A stretch of DNA of 42,548 bases from Armatimonadetes bacterium CG06_land_8_20_14_3_00_66_21 (GTDB taxonomy: Bacteria; Armatimonadota; Abditibacteriia; CG2-30-66-41): contig PEVN01000502.1 of the NCBI GenBank assembly GCA_002779825.1, positions 1 to 42,548 of the forward strand. Reading direction: 5' to 3'. The stretch's first letter is position 1. Each line of letters opens with the position of its first letter. This document shows positions 18,483 through 26,978 of the stretch, piece after piece. A program made the position numbers and the translations under genes. Below the pieces are notes generated by a model. The model was not told where the DNA came from. It did no database searches and was given only the letters and a program-made list of their open reading frames with translations.

Positions 18483-18887
18483 ATGGCCACGCAGCGGAGC
18501 AACCGTCTGACCGAACTCGGGGAACTGCAGGTGCAGGTGCTGGAGGCGTTGTGGAAGCTGGGGGAGGGGACGGTGTACGACGTGCTGGCGAAGTTCGCGG
18601 CACGGAAGCGACCGAAGTACACCACGGTCCTCACGGTCCTGCGCACCTTGGAGGAGAAGGGTCTCGCCACCCACCGGACGGAACAGCGAACGTATGTGTT
18701 CCGGCCGACGGTGGAGCAGCGGGAGCTTCGCCGCAACGTGCTCACGGACGTTCTCGGTCGTGTCTTTGCCGGGTCGCCAAGCGATCTGGTGGCGGCGCTG
18801 CTGGACGTGGGCCAGGTCACCCCGGAAACGCTCGCCGAGATGAAAGCGCTCATCGCGGAGCGCGAGCACGAGGCTCGAGATGCGTAA
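18483..18887 (+). CDS. BlaI/MecI/CopY-family transcriptional repressor
   Basis: The product is 134 aa, the usual length for the family. The ATG at 18483 follows AGGAG by 8 bases. The N-terminal 80 residues are a winged helix with the family signature (LTELGELQVQVLEALWKLGEG, split across helix 1; then YTTVLTVLRTLEEKGL and a wing at HRTEQRTYVFRP). Residues 85-130 are the helical dimerisation part. In known systems the paired M56 membrane protease inactivates this repressor on sensing a signal. Here the next gene is exactly such an M56 protein and its ATG overlaps this gene's last codons by 8 bases. A strong promoter with a possible operator lies just upstream. Confidence 0.93.
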   Translation: MATQRSNRLTELGELQVQVLEALWKLGEGTVYDVLAKFAARKRPKYTTVLTVLRTLEEKGLATHRTEQRTYVFRPTVEQRELRRNVLTDVLGRVFAGSPSDLVAALLDVGQVTPETLAEMKALIAEREHEARDA

Positions 18888-21340
18888 TGCCCCAATCTCG
18901 CTGGTTCTGCTGGTGACAAGCCCGCTCGCCTAGGGGCTGGCCGCTGCCACGGTGGTCGCGGCTGCAACTTCGGGGCTGACGCGTGCCGTTCGTCGTGGGC
19001 CGGTCGTCTTGCGGCTGTGGCTGTGGCGGGCGGCGCTGGCGGCCTTCTGGGCGTTCCCCCTGGCCGCGATCTTGGCAGGGGTACTGCATGTCCCACCGGC
19101 GGTGCGCGTTGGTGCGCCTCGATTCTCCGGCCTCCGCCCGGCCGCCGATTCCGGGTCCCCGGTCCGCCGCGAAGTTCTGCCACCCAGGGGCGGCGCTGAA
19201 GTGCGCTCGGCAGCAGGCGAGGCACCGTCTGCGCGCGTCCCTGCGGGGCCTTTCGTGGCTGCCCGAACGACGCCCATCCCTCTCAGCGCGGCCCTGTCGG
19301 CGGTGTGGTTCGCGGGCGTCTGCTTGGGCGGGCTGTTCCTGCTGCGAGACTGGCGGATCGTGCGGCGACTGCGCCAGGGGGCCGACCTCCACGCTGCCTC
19401 GCTGCTTGGGGAACACGTTCGCCGTTGGCAGGCGCAGATGGGTCTGCGCGATGAAGCCCAGGTCGCGCTCTCCGGCGTGACCGGGGTTCCCCTGCTCCTG
19501 GGGGGGGCGGCGGCCGGTCCTGTTGCTCCCGACCCACCTGGCCGACCCCGGGCACGAGCAGGCGCGCGACGCCGCGATCATCCACGAGCTGGCGCACTTG
19601 CGGCAAGGTGACACGTGGGCGTTGCCCCTGGCACGGCTCACGTGCGTGGTGCTGTGGTGGCACCCCTTGGCGTGGGTCGTGGCGGCGCACCTGCGAGCGA
19701 CTGCGGAGGAGTTGTGTGATGACTGGGTGGTAGCGCTCACCGGGTCACCCGACGCCTACGCGAAGACGCTGGTTGAGTTTGCCGAGGCGGCCACGATGGC
19801 GCTTGCACCCGTTTCGTGCGTTCGGCGGGGCCGCGTGCTTGTGGAGCGTCTCCGTCGCATTCTGTCGCACACCGCTGCGCCGAATCTGCGGCTGGCGCGT
19901 CGACACCAGGTTGCTCTCGGCACGACGGCAGCAGGGGCGGTGCTTGCCGCCATTCTGCTGCGGCCCGCTGCCCAAGGCGAGCGCGAACGCCCGACCGTGG
20001 CCCCACAAGTGGGCGACGACACCCCGAGGCTCGCCAAAGTGACGCCGGCGGTCGTGGAGGAGCAGTCGCGCCCTCACCCGAAACCCGATCCCGCTGCCCT
20101 GAACCCGCCGCTCGTGGCCCGATCGGGGCCCTACCGAGCGACGCTCACGCACGTGGCGAGTGTGGCAACAAGCGACCCAACGGTCTTCGGCAGACGGGCT
20201 TTGCAGATGAGGTTCGCCCTGATTGACGGCGAGGGTCGCCTCGCCTCCGGTCTCCAGCCGGGGGGGGACGAACGAGCTTTGGACCAGGCTGGCAGGCCAT
20301 TGGCGTTCGTTGTTGCCGGATGGCAGGACCAGGAGGGCTCGTTCACCTACCAGTTCGTGCACCCCGGCGTGGGAATTCGTTCCCTCCGTGAGGTCGCCGT
20401 GCAACTTGCCCGGCCAGCCGACTGGGGGTACCACCGGACCGAGGCGCTGCCCATTGCGTCCCTGCGCCAGCCGACGACCGTAACCGGGCCAGATTCGGCA
20501 AACCTCAACTATGCCCTGGAGCTCCTCGAGTCGCGCCGCGACCGTCTCCCGCTGTACTACCCGTCGGGCCACTACGGGCACGTCGGCAGTGGCGCACGCG
20601 AGTCCCGAGCAGCAGCCGAGAAGGAAGGCCCACCGCCCCCGGGCACCGCGTACGCCACGCTGCGCTTTCACGTTCTGCACGGCAAGTCCAACTGGCAGTT
20701 GACCAGTATGGAGGTCACCGGGCGAACCGGGGAGGTCGTCAAGGACTGGCGCTCGATCGAGCTGAACTGGCGCGCCAAGGAACGTGGGTACCTGGGGATC
20801 GGCACCGCGCCCCTGACGCCGGAGCGCCGGCAGAAGGCAGGAGTTGAGCGAGGCGCCTATGTCCTCACCGTGACAGAAGACAGCCCGGCACACCGCGCAG
20901 GCGTGAAGAGGGGCGACGTGGTTGTTGAGCTCAACGGCGAGGCAATCAGCGGCCGGACAGACTTGATCCCGTGCGACCGGACTCCTGGGGAGACTGTTCG
21001 GCTTGCCCTGGTTCGCGCCGGCAAGCGACGGACCGTCTCGGTGCGGCTCGGCTCTCGTCCGCTTTGGGACGGGGTCAACCTCACCACCCTCCAAGCGGCG
21101 GAGAGCCGACTCGCAGGAGCGCTCCGTCGTGAGACGGAGACCCACGAGGAGGAGCAGCCCGCCTTCGCCGAATGGCATTGGCAAAGCCAGAAGCCGCTGC
21201 CGGAGAGCTTCACGCCCGACCGCGTGGTGTTCGTGTTCGCCCGGCTGCGCAAACCCGTCGAGACGTTCACGTTCACCTTCCGCGACGTTCCGGTGCCCCA
21301 GAATGCCCGTGCCGATCAAGCTCGGAACGCACGCCCGTGA
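18880..21340 (+). pseudogene. M56 (BlaR1/MecR1-like) membrane metalloprotease with PDZ domain; amber codon and poly-G frameshift
   Basis: The ATG at 18880 overlaps the blaI end (ATGCGTAA). Translation gives MRNAPISLVLLVTSPLA and then TAG at 18931, followed in frame by GLAAATVVAAATSG, the rest of the first membrane helix. At 19500-19507 a run of eight Gs shifts the frame; with seven Gs the protein reads LLLGGRRPVLLLPTHLADP and continues to the end. The zinc site HELAH (19583-19597), the family signature WWHPLAW and EELCDDW follow. A further helix (TTAAGAVLAAILL) precedes a long exported part with a PDZ domain (YLGIGTAPL; GSPAH-like DSPAHRAGVKRGDVVVELNG). Restored length is about 820 aa. As read, the sensor is broken while the repressor is intact. 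A start after the amber at 18952 is possible but removes part of helix 1. Confidence 0.82.
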
Positions 21341-21415
21341 CACGGCAGTTAGCCGGTGGTGACTGGTTCCGCGACCGTCAGGTGTCTCATCTACAACAAG
21401 GAGACGCTGAACACC

Positions 21416-23071
21416 ATGAACGCATGCAGCAGAACCATAGTCAGAGTCGGGTTGCCACTCCTCGTCGCCTGCACGTTCGCCCACTGCCAGCCGCCGGCCG
21501 ATACGACGCTCGAAGGCAAAGTTGCCGGGCGCCTCAAGCAGCGCGACCGTGCGGGGGCGGTGAAGGTCGTGGTGGAGGCGCTTGAGAAGGACCCGCAGGG
21601 GGCAGTCGCTGCGGAGCTGCTCTCCATTGCCTTCGACTACTCCGTGATGATCGGGCAGGACGGAGTGTTGGAGGATGCGCTGATGGCGTGGGTGACGGCT
21701 CAGCCGAACAGCGCCATCGCGCGGTGCTGGATGGCGAAGGCGGCGGTCCATCGTGGCGGCAAGGGAGCCGCCCTTGAGCAGTGCCGGAAAGCCTTGGAAC
21801 TCGACCCGAACTGCCCCGACGCTCACTTCGGTTCGGCCACGGCGCTGGAGCTGCTGGGGCAGGCCGAGAAGGCGCAGGCCGAGTGGCGCAGGTTTCTGGA
21901 GTTGGAGCCGGACTCGGAGCGGGCGTGGTTGGTAAGGCACGGGTTGGTCGTTGTGGAGGCTCGCGTTCTCACCGCGGCCAAGACGGTGGACACGGAATGG
22001 GACCCCTCTTGGTCGCCGGACGGCAAGCAGATCGCCTACCGGAACGGCTGGGAGGGCGCCCTGAGTGTCGCCCGCGTCGACACCGGCGAGGTGCGTCCGC
22101 TGGCTGTCGTTGCGGAGAAGCTCGGCAGCGTGGACTGGTCGCCAGACGGGAAGTCGATCCTCTGCACAGGCGCCAGTGCCGACTGGAAGACGACACGCCT
22201 CTATCTCGTGGACGCGGTGGCCGGCGGCGCGGCGGCGCTCCTGCACGAGGTATCGCCCTCCTACAACGCCCGGTGGGCGCCGGACGGGGCGCGGGTGATC
22301 TTTGATGCCGCCTCTCGCGCCGGACTCCGTGTGCTTACCGTCGGAGGCGCAGGTGAGAAACCGGTACCCGGCTACGCTGCGCTCCACAACTTCCACACCT
22401 ATCCGAGCTTCAGCCCGGACGGCCAGAACGTCTGCACCTCGGGAGGCAAGCCTACCAATCGCGAGATCTTCCTGTGGCCCTTCGCGACCGGTTCGCCCCA
22501 AGTCCAGCTCACGAAGAACGGCGGCATGAACAACTTCCCCCTCGTGCGGCCGGACGGGAAGACCGTGCTGTTCGCCTCGCGGACGGAGGGCAAGCAGTTC
22601 CACTTGCGGGCCGCCTCCCTGGATGACCCCGGCCGCGACGTGCTGTGCCTGCGGTGCTTCTTCGGCGACGACTACGGCCCATCGGCAGAATGGTCGCCAG
22701 ACGGCAAGCGCTTCGTCACCCCGCGACCGTTCAGCGGTCGGCTCTGGGTAGCTGCCCTCAACGGGCTGGACACGCGGCCCCTGAAGCTCACAGCCACGCA
22801 GCAAACGGGCGGCCTGCTGGTATCCCTCGCGAGCGCCTCAGCCGAGACGCAAACGGCCAACGTGAGGTACCAGCTCTTCGCCCCCAGTTCGGTACGCCTC
22901 GGCGACGGCGTCGTCGGCAGAGACGCGATGACGCTGAAGCCGGGGGAGGTAGTCGAATGCCCAGTCGCGCTGGAAGCGGTGAAGGCCGCTGGACCCTACA
23001 CGGTGAAGTTGACGGCTGTGACGGAGCACGGCGAACGTGTGGTGGAGTTGGTAGACTACGCGGCGAAGTAG
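21416..23071 (+). CDS. exported TPR plus PD40 (TolB-like) beta-propeller protein
   Basis: The product is 551 aa. The ATG at 21416 follows AAGGAG by 12 bases, and the context GCTGAACACC-ATGAAC is nearly identical to that of the 14291 paralog. The signal peptide ends AHCQPP. Residues 30-180 hold short TPR-like helices (AAVHRGGKGAALEQCRKAL; NCPDAHFGSATALELLGQ). Residues 185-440 are PD40 blades (SWSPDGKQIAYRNGW; DWSPDGKSILCTG; SFSPDGQNVCTSG; EWSPDGKRFVTPR). The last 100 residues are the shared beta domain (MTLKPGEVVECPVAL, ending TEHGERVVELVDY). It has fewer TPR units than the 14291 product. The Cys before QPP might suggest a lipoprotein, but there is no clear lipobox. Confidence 0.88.
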   Translation: MNACSRTIVRVGLPLLVACTFAHCQPPADTTLEGKVAGRLKQRDRAGAVKVVVEALEKDPQGAVAAELLSIAFDYSVMIGQDGVLEDALMAWVTAQPNSAIARCWMAKAAVHRGGKGAALEQCRKALELDPNCPDAHFGSATALELLGQAEKAQAEWRRFLELEPDSERAWLVRHGLVVVEARVLTAAKTVDTEWDPSWSPDGKQIAYRNGWEGALSVARVDTGEVRPLAVVAEKLGSVDWSPDGKSILCTGASADWKTTRLYLVDAVAGGAAALLHEVSPSYNARWAPDGARVIFDAASRAGLRVLTVGGAGEKPVPGYAALHNFHTYPSFSPDGQNVCTSGGKPTNREIFLWPFATGSPQVQLTKNGGMNNFPLVRPDGKTVLFASRTEGKQFHLRAASLDDPGRDVLCLRCFFGDDYGPSAEWSPDGKRFVTPRPFSGRLWVAALNGLDTRPLKLTATQQTGGLLVSLASASAETQTANVRYQLFAPSSVRLGDGVVGRDAMTLKPGEVVECPVALEAVKAAGPYTVKLTAVTEHGERVVELVDYAAK

Positions 23072-23178
23072 CCCGGGCGGCTGGTCGCTCGCCAACAGCT
23101 CCGCCGGAACAACGGCGGGAACAACGACGCTTGGCCGACCGTCCAAGCCCCCATGACCTGACCGGAGGAGATGCCGTG

Positions 23179-26100
23179 ATGAGGAATCGCCGAATCCGCA
23201 GTACCTGCCTTGCGGTAGCGATGGTGGGGCTGCTCGGCCTGGGCGGGTGGCGCTTGGCGCAGCGCGGCACGGAGTCGCGGACTGAAGCGCTGGGGGCGGA
23301 GGAGCTGAGTACGGTCGCCCGCTTCGACAAGCCGTTCCCGCAGTGTTGGATGCACTGGCTCTTCGACGAGGAGCTCGTGCGCAAGTCGCGGGAGTCGGGT
23401 GGCGGGCACTCCACCGCCCGGAGCCCAGGTGATCTCCAGCTCGGCTTGACGCTGTGGCCGGGGCCCGAGGTCACGGCGGGCGAGGTGGTCATTGCGCGGT
23501 TTGGGGTCACGAACCCGGCCGAGACGCAGGCGATGTTCCCGTTCATCGGCAGCCTCGGGGAGGCGATCCACTTCGAGGTGACGGAGGCCCAAGGACGCCC
23601 CCGCGGTCGGGTCTACAGCCCGCCGCCGAGCCGGGCGGACGGCTTCGTTGAGAGCTTTCCTCCGGGTTGCACCAAGCAGTACGAGACCGTCGTCAACCAC
23701 TGGTTCGACTTTGCGGACCCGGGGGAGTACGCGGTCGAGGCGAGGCTCGTGGTGGTAGATCGTTCCCACAGTGAGGAAGAGCCCGTCGTGCTGTCGTCGC
23801 AGAAGACGGCGCTGACTGTGTTGCCGCGCGAGGCGGTGCAGTTGGCGCGGCGATGCGAGCAGCTCTACCTCGCGCAGCGGCTGGGTGGGGCGAAGCAGAC
23901 GCCGGTGGAACCGGCCGCCGGCAGCGGTTACCGCCCCAGCGAGGAAGCTTGCCGACAGGCGTTGTTGCACCTGACCGACGAAGTCGCGCTTCCTTACCTG
24001 CAGCTCATGCTGGGGGACTACCCCAGCTACCCCGACGCGGTGTCGGCCATTTCGTGCGTCGATAGCCCCAAGGTTCCGGCACTCCTTCAGCAGTTGGCAG
24101 CACGCGGTACCGAGGCGGTACGCGCACGAGCGAAGGAGTCGCTGGCGCGTCTGGGCGTGGCCGGCGGCGGAACGACGCAGACCAACCCGCCAGCGAAGCC
24201 GCCCGCCGATCCGCGCAAGCAAGCCCTGGCGAAGGCGCCAGCGATGAAGGTGTCGGCGCTCATAGAGCGCCTTTGCCAGCGCGACGGGCTTGCGCTGGTG
24301 GCCGCTCCCGAAGTCGCCGAGACGGACGCGCAAGTCCGGGTCGGTCCGGAGGCTCCCATTTGCGAGGTCGCAGCAGCGCTCAACGCCGCCGGGCTGCGTG
24401 CCTTCGACAGCGCTGGCGGACATGCTCTGGTCAGCCTCGGCCCGCCCGCCGCCGAGCCGGAGTTGCGCGACTCCGAGCGGCACCAACTCGCGTACCGACT
24501 GCTTCGCACAGTTACGCCCGCGCAGTTGGAGCAGCAGGGCAAAGGAGCGTTCAAAGGCTATATCGAGTCGCAGCACCTGACGAAGGGGCAGATCGCGACG
24601 GCCTACATGCTGCTTGGCTACCCCGCCGGCGGCAACCGGCCACGCCCGCCGCTCTCAAAGCTCGCCCTGGGCCTGTGGCGGATCAGCGGCGCTTCGGGAA
24701 TCCGCAGTGCCGACGGCGAATCGCTGGTCGTGCACGTGGGCAACGCCGCGCCACCCGCCGAGCTGCTGTCGGCGCCGTTGGGCGGATCGGTGCTGTGGTG
24801 GTACTGGCCGCACGCGCTGTCCGACCAACTGAGTGCCGATCTCGTTTCGGTCGCCCCCGCCCAGACGTCGCTCCAAGCGGTCGCCAAACGGGCAACGCCT
24901 GCCGGGCAGATCGCCATCGACGACCTCGCCGTGAGCGCCGCCGCCGCGCCCCGATTCGTCGCCGCCCGGAGCGCACCAATTGGGCACTTCGTGTGGGCGC
25001 TGGAAATCGCGACAGGGCTTCAGGCGAAGGCGCCCGGCGAGGACGACCTGCCCCAATGGCGCTTCGTGACCGACCGCTACCCCACCCGCGCGGACCGCAC
25101 CGACACGCTGCTTCGCCTGCCCGCCTTGGGCTGCGGCTCCCCCGCCGAAGCGCCGGCCGCCAAAGCGCTGCTGGCCAGGTTCGATGAGCCCTTGACCCCG
25201 GCAGTTGCCTACAACATGCGGGGCAGCCTGGCCCGCTCTACGTTGCTGTCGAGGGAGGATCATGAAATGAGAAGAGCACGACACACGGCCACACTGCTGC
25301 TGGGGTGGCTGGCGGCAACGGGTGCTGCCCAGCCGCAGCCGGGGCCGGACCCGCGGCGAGAGGCTGCCGACAAACTGGCGCACTACGCGCTGTTCGACGA
25401 AGCGGCGGAGGCGTATGCGGACCTGCTCAAGACCGACCCCAACGACTTCGGTGCCCGACTGGCGTTGGCTGAGGTGTACTACCGCGGCGGCTCCTTCGAC
25501 GCCGCGGAGAAGGAGTGCCAGACCATCGCGCGAGCCGGTGATGACGCGCAGAAGGCGCTGGCGCAAGCCTGCCTGGGCGACGTGTACCGTAAGCAGGGCA
25601 AGCGCGACGAGGCGCGGCAGGCGTATGGGGCCGCCAAAGCGTTGGTCGGAGGCAAGACCGTGCTGGAGTACCAGGAAGCAGCGGCCCGGGTGCAGCGCGG
25701 GCTGGGCTTCCTCGACTGGGAGAAGGCGGAGTCGCAGAAGACTATCGTCTCGTTCCCGGCCGACTCCCCGGCGAAGAACAGCGCGGCCGGCACCGCTCGG
25801 TTCCTCGACAGCCGGGTCGCCGCCATCGAGAAGCTCTCCGGCAAGCCGTTCGCCGGCAAGCTGGAGGTCTACTACCTCTCGACGCCGGACCAGTGGAAGC
25901 GCCTCCTGGGTGACCGCGAGTGGCCCAACGCGCAGGAGAAGACAGAGTACGTCGTGGTCGGGCGCACCTTCTTCAACCTTATGCGCACGCTCTCGTTCTA
26001 CCTGGGCAACGAGGACATGAAGGACCTCCCCAAGTCGACCTTCCTCGCGCACGGCTTCGCCGCCGCGTATTGCGGCAGCAGGACCTGGGGGCGCCGCATC

Positions 26101-26862
26101 CTGCAGCAGACCTCGGAAATGAAGAAGGCCAACCAGCTCCCGCCGCTGGGCGAACTGCTGAAGTCGACCGCCTCCGGCAACGCCACCTCGGCACTGGGCG
26201 CCTCCTTTGTCTGGTTTGTGGTGAACGCCTACGGGGAGGCCAAGTTCGTCGCCTTCTGGAAGGCGTTCAACGACGACGAAAACGCCCTAACAGCGATCTA
26301 TGGGAAGTCCGTGGACGAGCAGTCACGCTGGCGGTACTACTGGAGCTACCAGTACGACCGAGGCGACCGGCAACTGCTCGACCAAGAGGAAGTGTGGCAC
26401 ACCTTGCGGCTGACCAACGCCGGCGGGATCCCGTGGACCACGGCCCCCGCCCTGACCGTCCAGAACGGCCGACCGTTGGGACAGGACGTGCTGTTCTACA
26501 CCTCCCCCGGCGCGAAGACCCTTCTGAAGATCACCCGCGCCGTGGACGTCAAAGCGGAACAGGGCGAGACCGAGGTCGAGCGCCAGCGCGCGGCGCGCAC
26601 CGGCTACGGCGGTGACTGGGACCTCATCACGGTCAAAGGCGAACTGCGGCTGTTCAACTACAAGGCGAAGGCGATCACGGTGCTTATCAAGAAGACGCTT
26701 TCCGGAGAGCTGCTGGACACCTCGCCAAAGCCCGACGTGGAGACCAGCGCCCAAGGCGTCTGGCGGGTCAACCCGAAGCAAGTGCTGACCTGGGAGCTGC
26801 CCGTGGAGGCCAGCGGGAAGGGATACGTGTCGTACAGGTACAAGGTGCACGCAAGACGATGA
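23179..26862 (+). CDS. fusion reading frame: membrane-anchored protein with STN-like domain running into a TPR/peptidase-MA-like protein
   Basis: The open frame is 1227 aa. The ATG at 23179 lies 8 bases after GGAGGAG. Residues 7-25 are a single N-terminal membrane segment (CLAVAMVGLLGLGGWRLA). Residues 70-225 are a beta-sandwich similar in style to the sigma-factor extension (VVIARFGVTNPAETQAMF; FADPGEYAVEARLVV). Residues 240-340 are helical. Residues 356-415 (VSALIERLCQRDGLALVAAP, then VAAALNAAGLRAFDSAGG) look like an STN or secretin N-terminal small domain. At residue 697 the frame enters a second gene with its own ribosome-binding site and signal peptide without meeting a stop. A TGA overlapping that ATG exists in the neighbouring frame, so an indel near 25196-25262 may have caused the fusion. 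The upstream family is not recognised. Confidence 0.7.
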   Translation: MRNRRIRSTCLAVAMVGLLGLGGWRLAQRGTESRTEALGAEELSTVARFDKPFPQCWMHWLFDEELVRKSRESGGGHSTARSPGDLQLGLTLWPGPEVTAGEVVIARFGVTNPAETQAMFPFIGSLGEAIHFEVTEAQGRPRGRVYSPPPSRADGFVESFPPGCTKQYETVVNHWFDFADPGEYAVEARLVVVDRSHSEEEPVVLSSQKTALTVLPREAVQLARRCEQLYLAQRLGGAKQTPVEPAAGSGYRPSEEACRQALLHLTDEVALPYLQLMLGDYPSYPDAVSAISCVDSPKVPALLQQLAARGTEAVRARAKESLARLGVAGGGTTQTNPPAKPPADPRKQALAKAPAMKVSALIERLCQRDGLALVAAPEVAETDAQVRVGPEAPICEVAAALNAAGLRAFDSAGGHALVSLGPPAAEPELRDSERHQLAYRLLRTVTPAQLEQQGKGAFKGYIESQHLTKGQIATAYMLLGYPAGGNRPRPPLSKLALGLWRISGASGIRSADGESLVVHVGNAAPPAELLSAPLGGSVLWWYWPHALSDQLSADLVSVAPAQTSLQAVAKRATPAGQIAIDDLAVSAAAAPRFVAARSAPIGHFVWALEIATGLQAKAPGEDDLPQWRFVTDRYPTRADRTDTLLRLPALGCGSPAEAPAAKALLARFDEPLTPAVAYNMRGSLARSTLLSREDHEMRRARHTATLLLGWLAATGAAQPQPGPDPRREAADKLAHYALFDEAAEAYADLLKTDPNDFGARLALAEVYYRGGSFDAAEKECQTIARAGDDAQKALAQACLGDVYRKQGKRDEARQAYGAAKALVGGKTVLEYQEAAARVQRGLGFLDWEKAESQKTIVSFPADSPAKNSAAGTARFLDSRVAAIEKLSGKPFAGKLEVYYLSTPDQWKRLLGDREWPNAQEKTEYVVVGRTFFNLMRTLSFYLGNEDMKDLPKSTFLAHGFAAAYCGSRTWGRRILQQTSEMKKANQLPPLGELLKSTASGNATSALGASFVWFVVNAYGEAKFVAFWKAFNDDENALTAIYGKSVDEQSRWRYYWSYQYDRGDRQLLDQEEVWHTLRLTNAGGIPWTTAPALTVQNGRPLGQDVLFYTSPGAKTLLKITRAVDVKAEQGETEVERQRAARTGYGGDWDLITVKGELRLFNYKAKAITVLIKKTLSGELLDTSPKPDVETSAQGVWRVNPKQVLTWELPVEASGKGYVSYRYKVHARR
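25267..26862 (+). CDS. exported TPR protein with degenerate peptidase-MA-like domain (internal start)
   Basis: This is the likely independent start inside the fused frame: the ATG at 25267 follows GGGAGG by 8 bases and opens a typical signal peptide (TATLLLGWLAATGAAQPQP). The product is 531 aa. Residues 25-150 are TPR-like helices (YALFDEAAEAYADLLKTDP; ACLGDVYRKQGKRDEARQA). Residues 197-365 resemble the peptidase-MA/gluzincin family (LEVYYLSTPDQWKRLLG; FVWFVVNAYGEAKFVAFW; IYGKSVDEQSRW), but where HExxH is expected there is H262-GFAAAY, so the zinc site is lost. The final 165 residues form a beta domain (VLTWELPVEASGKG). It is probably a non-enzymatic binding protein in the periplasm. Confidence 0.75.
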   Translation: MRRARHTATLLLGWLAATGAAQPQPGPDPRREAADKLAHYALFDEAAEAYADLLKTDPNDFGARLALAEVYYRGGSFDAAEKECQTIARAGDDAQKALAQACLGDVYRKQGKRDEARQAYGAAKALVGGKTVLEYQEAAARVQRGLGFLDWEKAESQKTIVSFPADSPAKNSAAGTARFLDSRVAAIEKLSGKPFAGKLEVYYLSTPDQWKRLLGDREWPNAQEKTEYVVVGRTFFNLMRTLSFYLGNEDMKDLPKSTFLAHGFAAAYCGSRTWGRRILQQTSEMKKANQLPPLGELLKSTASGNATSALGASFVWFVVNAYGEAKFVAFWKAFNDDENALTAIYGKSVDEQSRWRYYWSYQYDRGDRQLLDQEEVWHTLRLTNAGGIPWTTAPALTVQNGRPLGQDVLFYTSPGAKTLLKITRAVDVKAEQGETEVERQRAARTGYGGDWDLITVKGELRLFNYKAKAITVLIKKTLSGELLDTSPKPDVETSAQGVWRVNPKQVLTWELPVEASGKGYVSYRYKVHARR

Positions 26863-26978
26863 GGCGGGAGTGCAGTGGGCACGATCCGCGGGGAAAACGC
26901 CGGGGCACGACGGACTGAGCCCCCACCCGTGACCGAGCCGGCATCGTTGACGTGTCCTTCTCACTGGAGGTGCACGAC

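Noticed and set aside
4788..18933. Reassignment of TAG as a sense codon
   Set aside because: Many intact genes here end with TAG (for example 3263, 12077, 28685 and 29791), so TAG is a normal stop in this genome.
19745..22804. Minus-strand open frame of 1019 aa
   Set aside because: It is antisense to the M56 and TPR/PD40 genes, has low-complexity GC-rich composition and no domain. High GC content creates such frames.
23056..26052. Long minus-strand frames opposite the fused gene
   Set aside because: They overlap a frame with signal peptides, ribosome-binding sites and TPR repeats, and show no recognisable domain.
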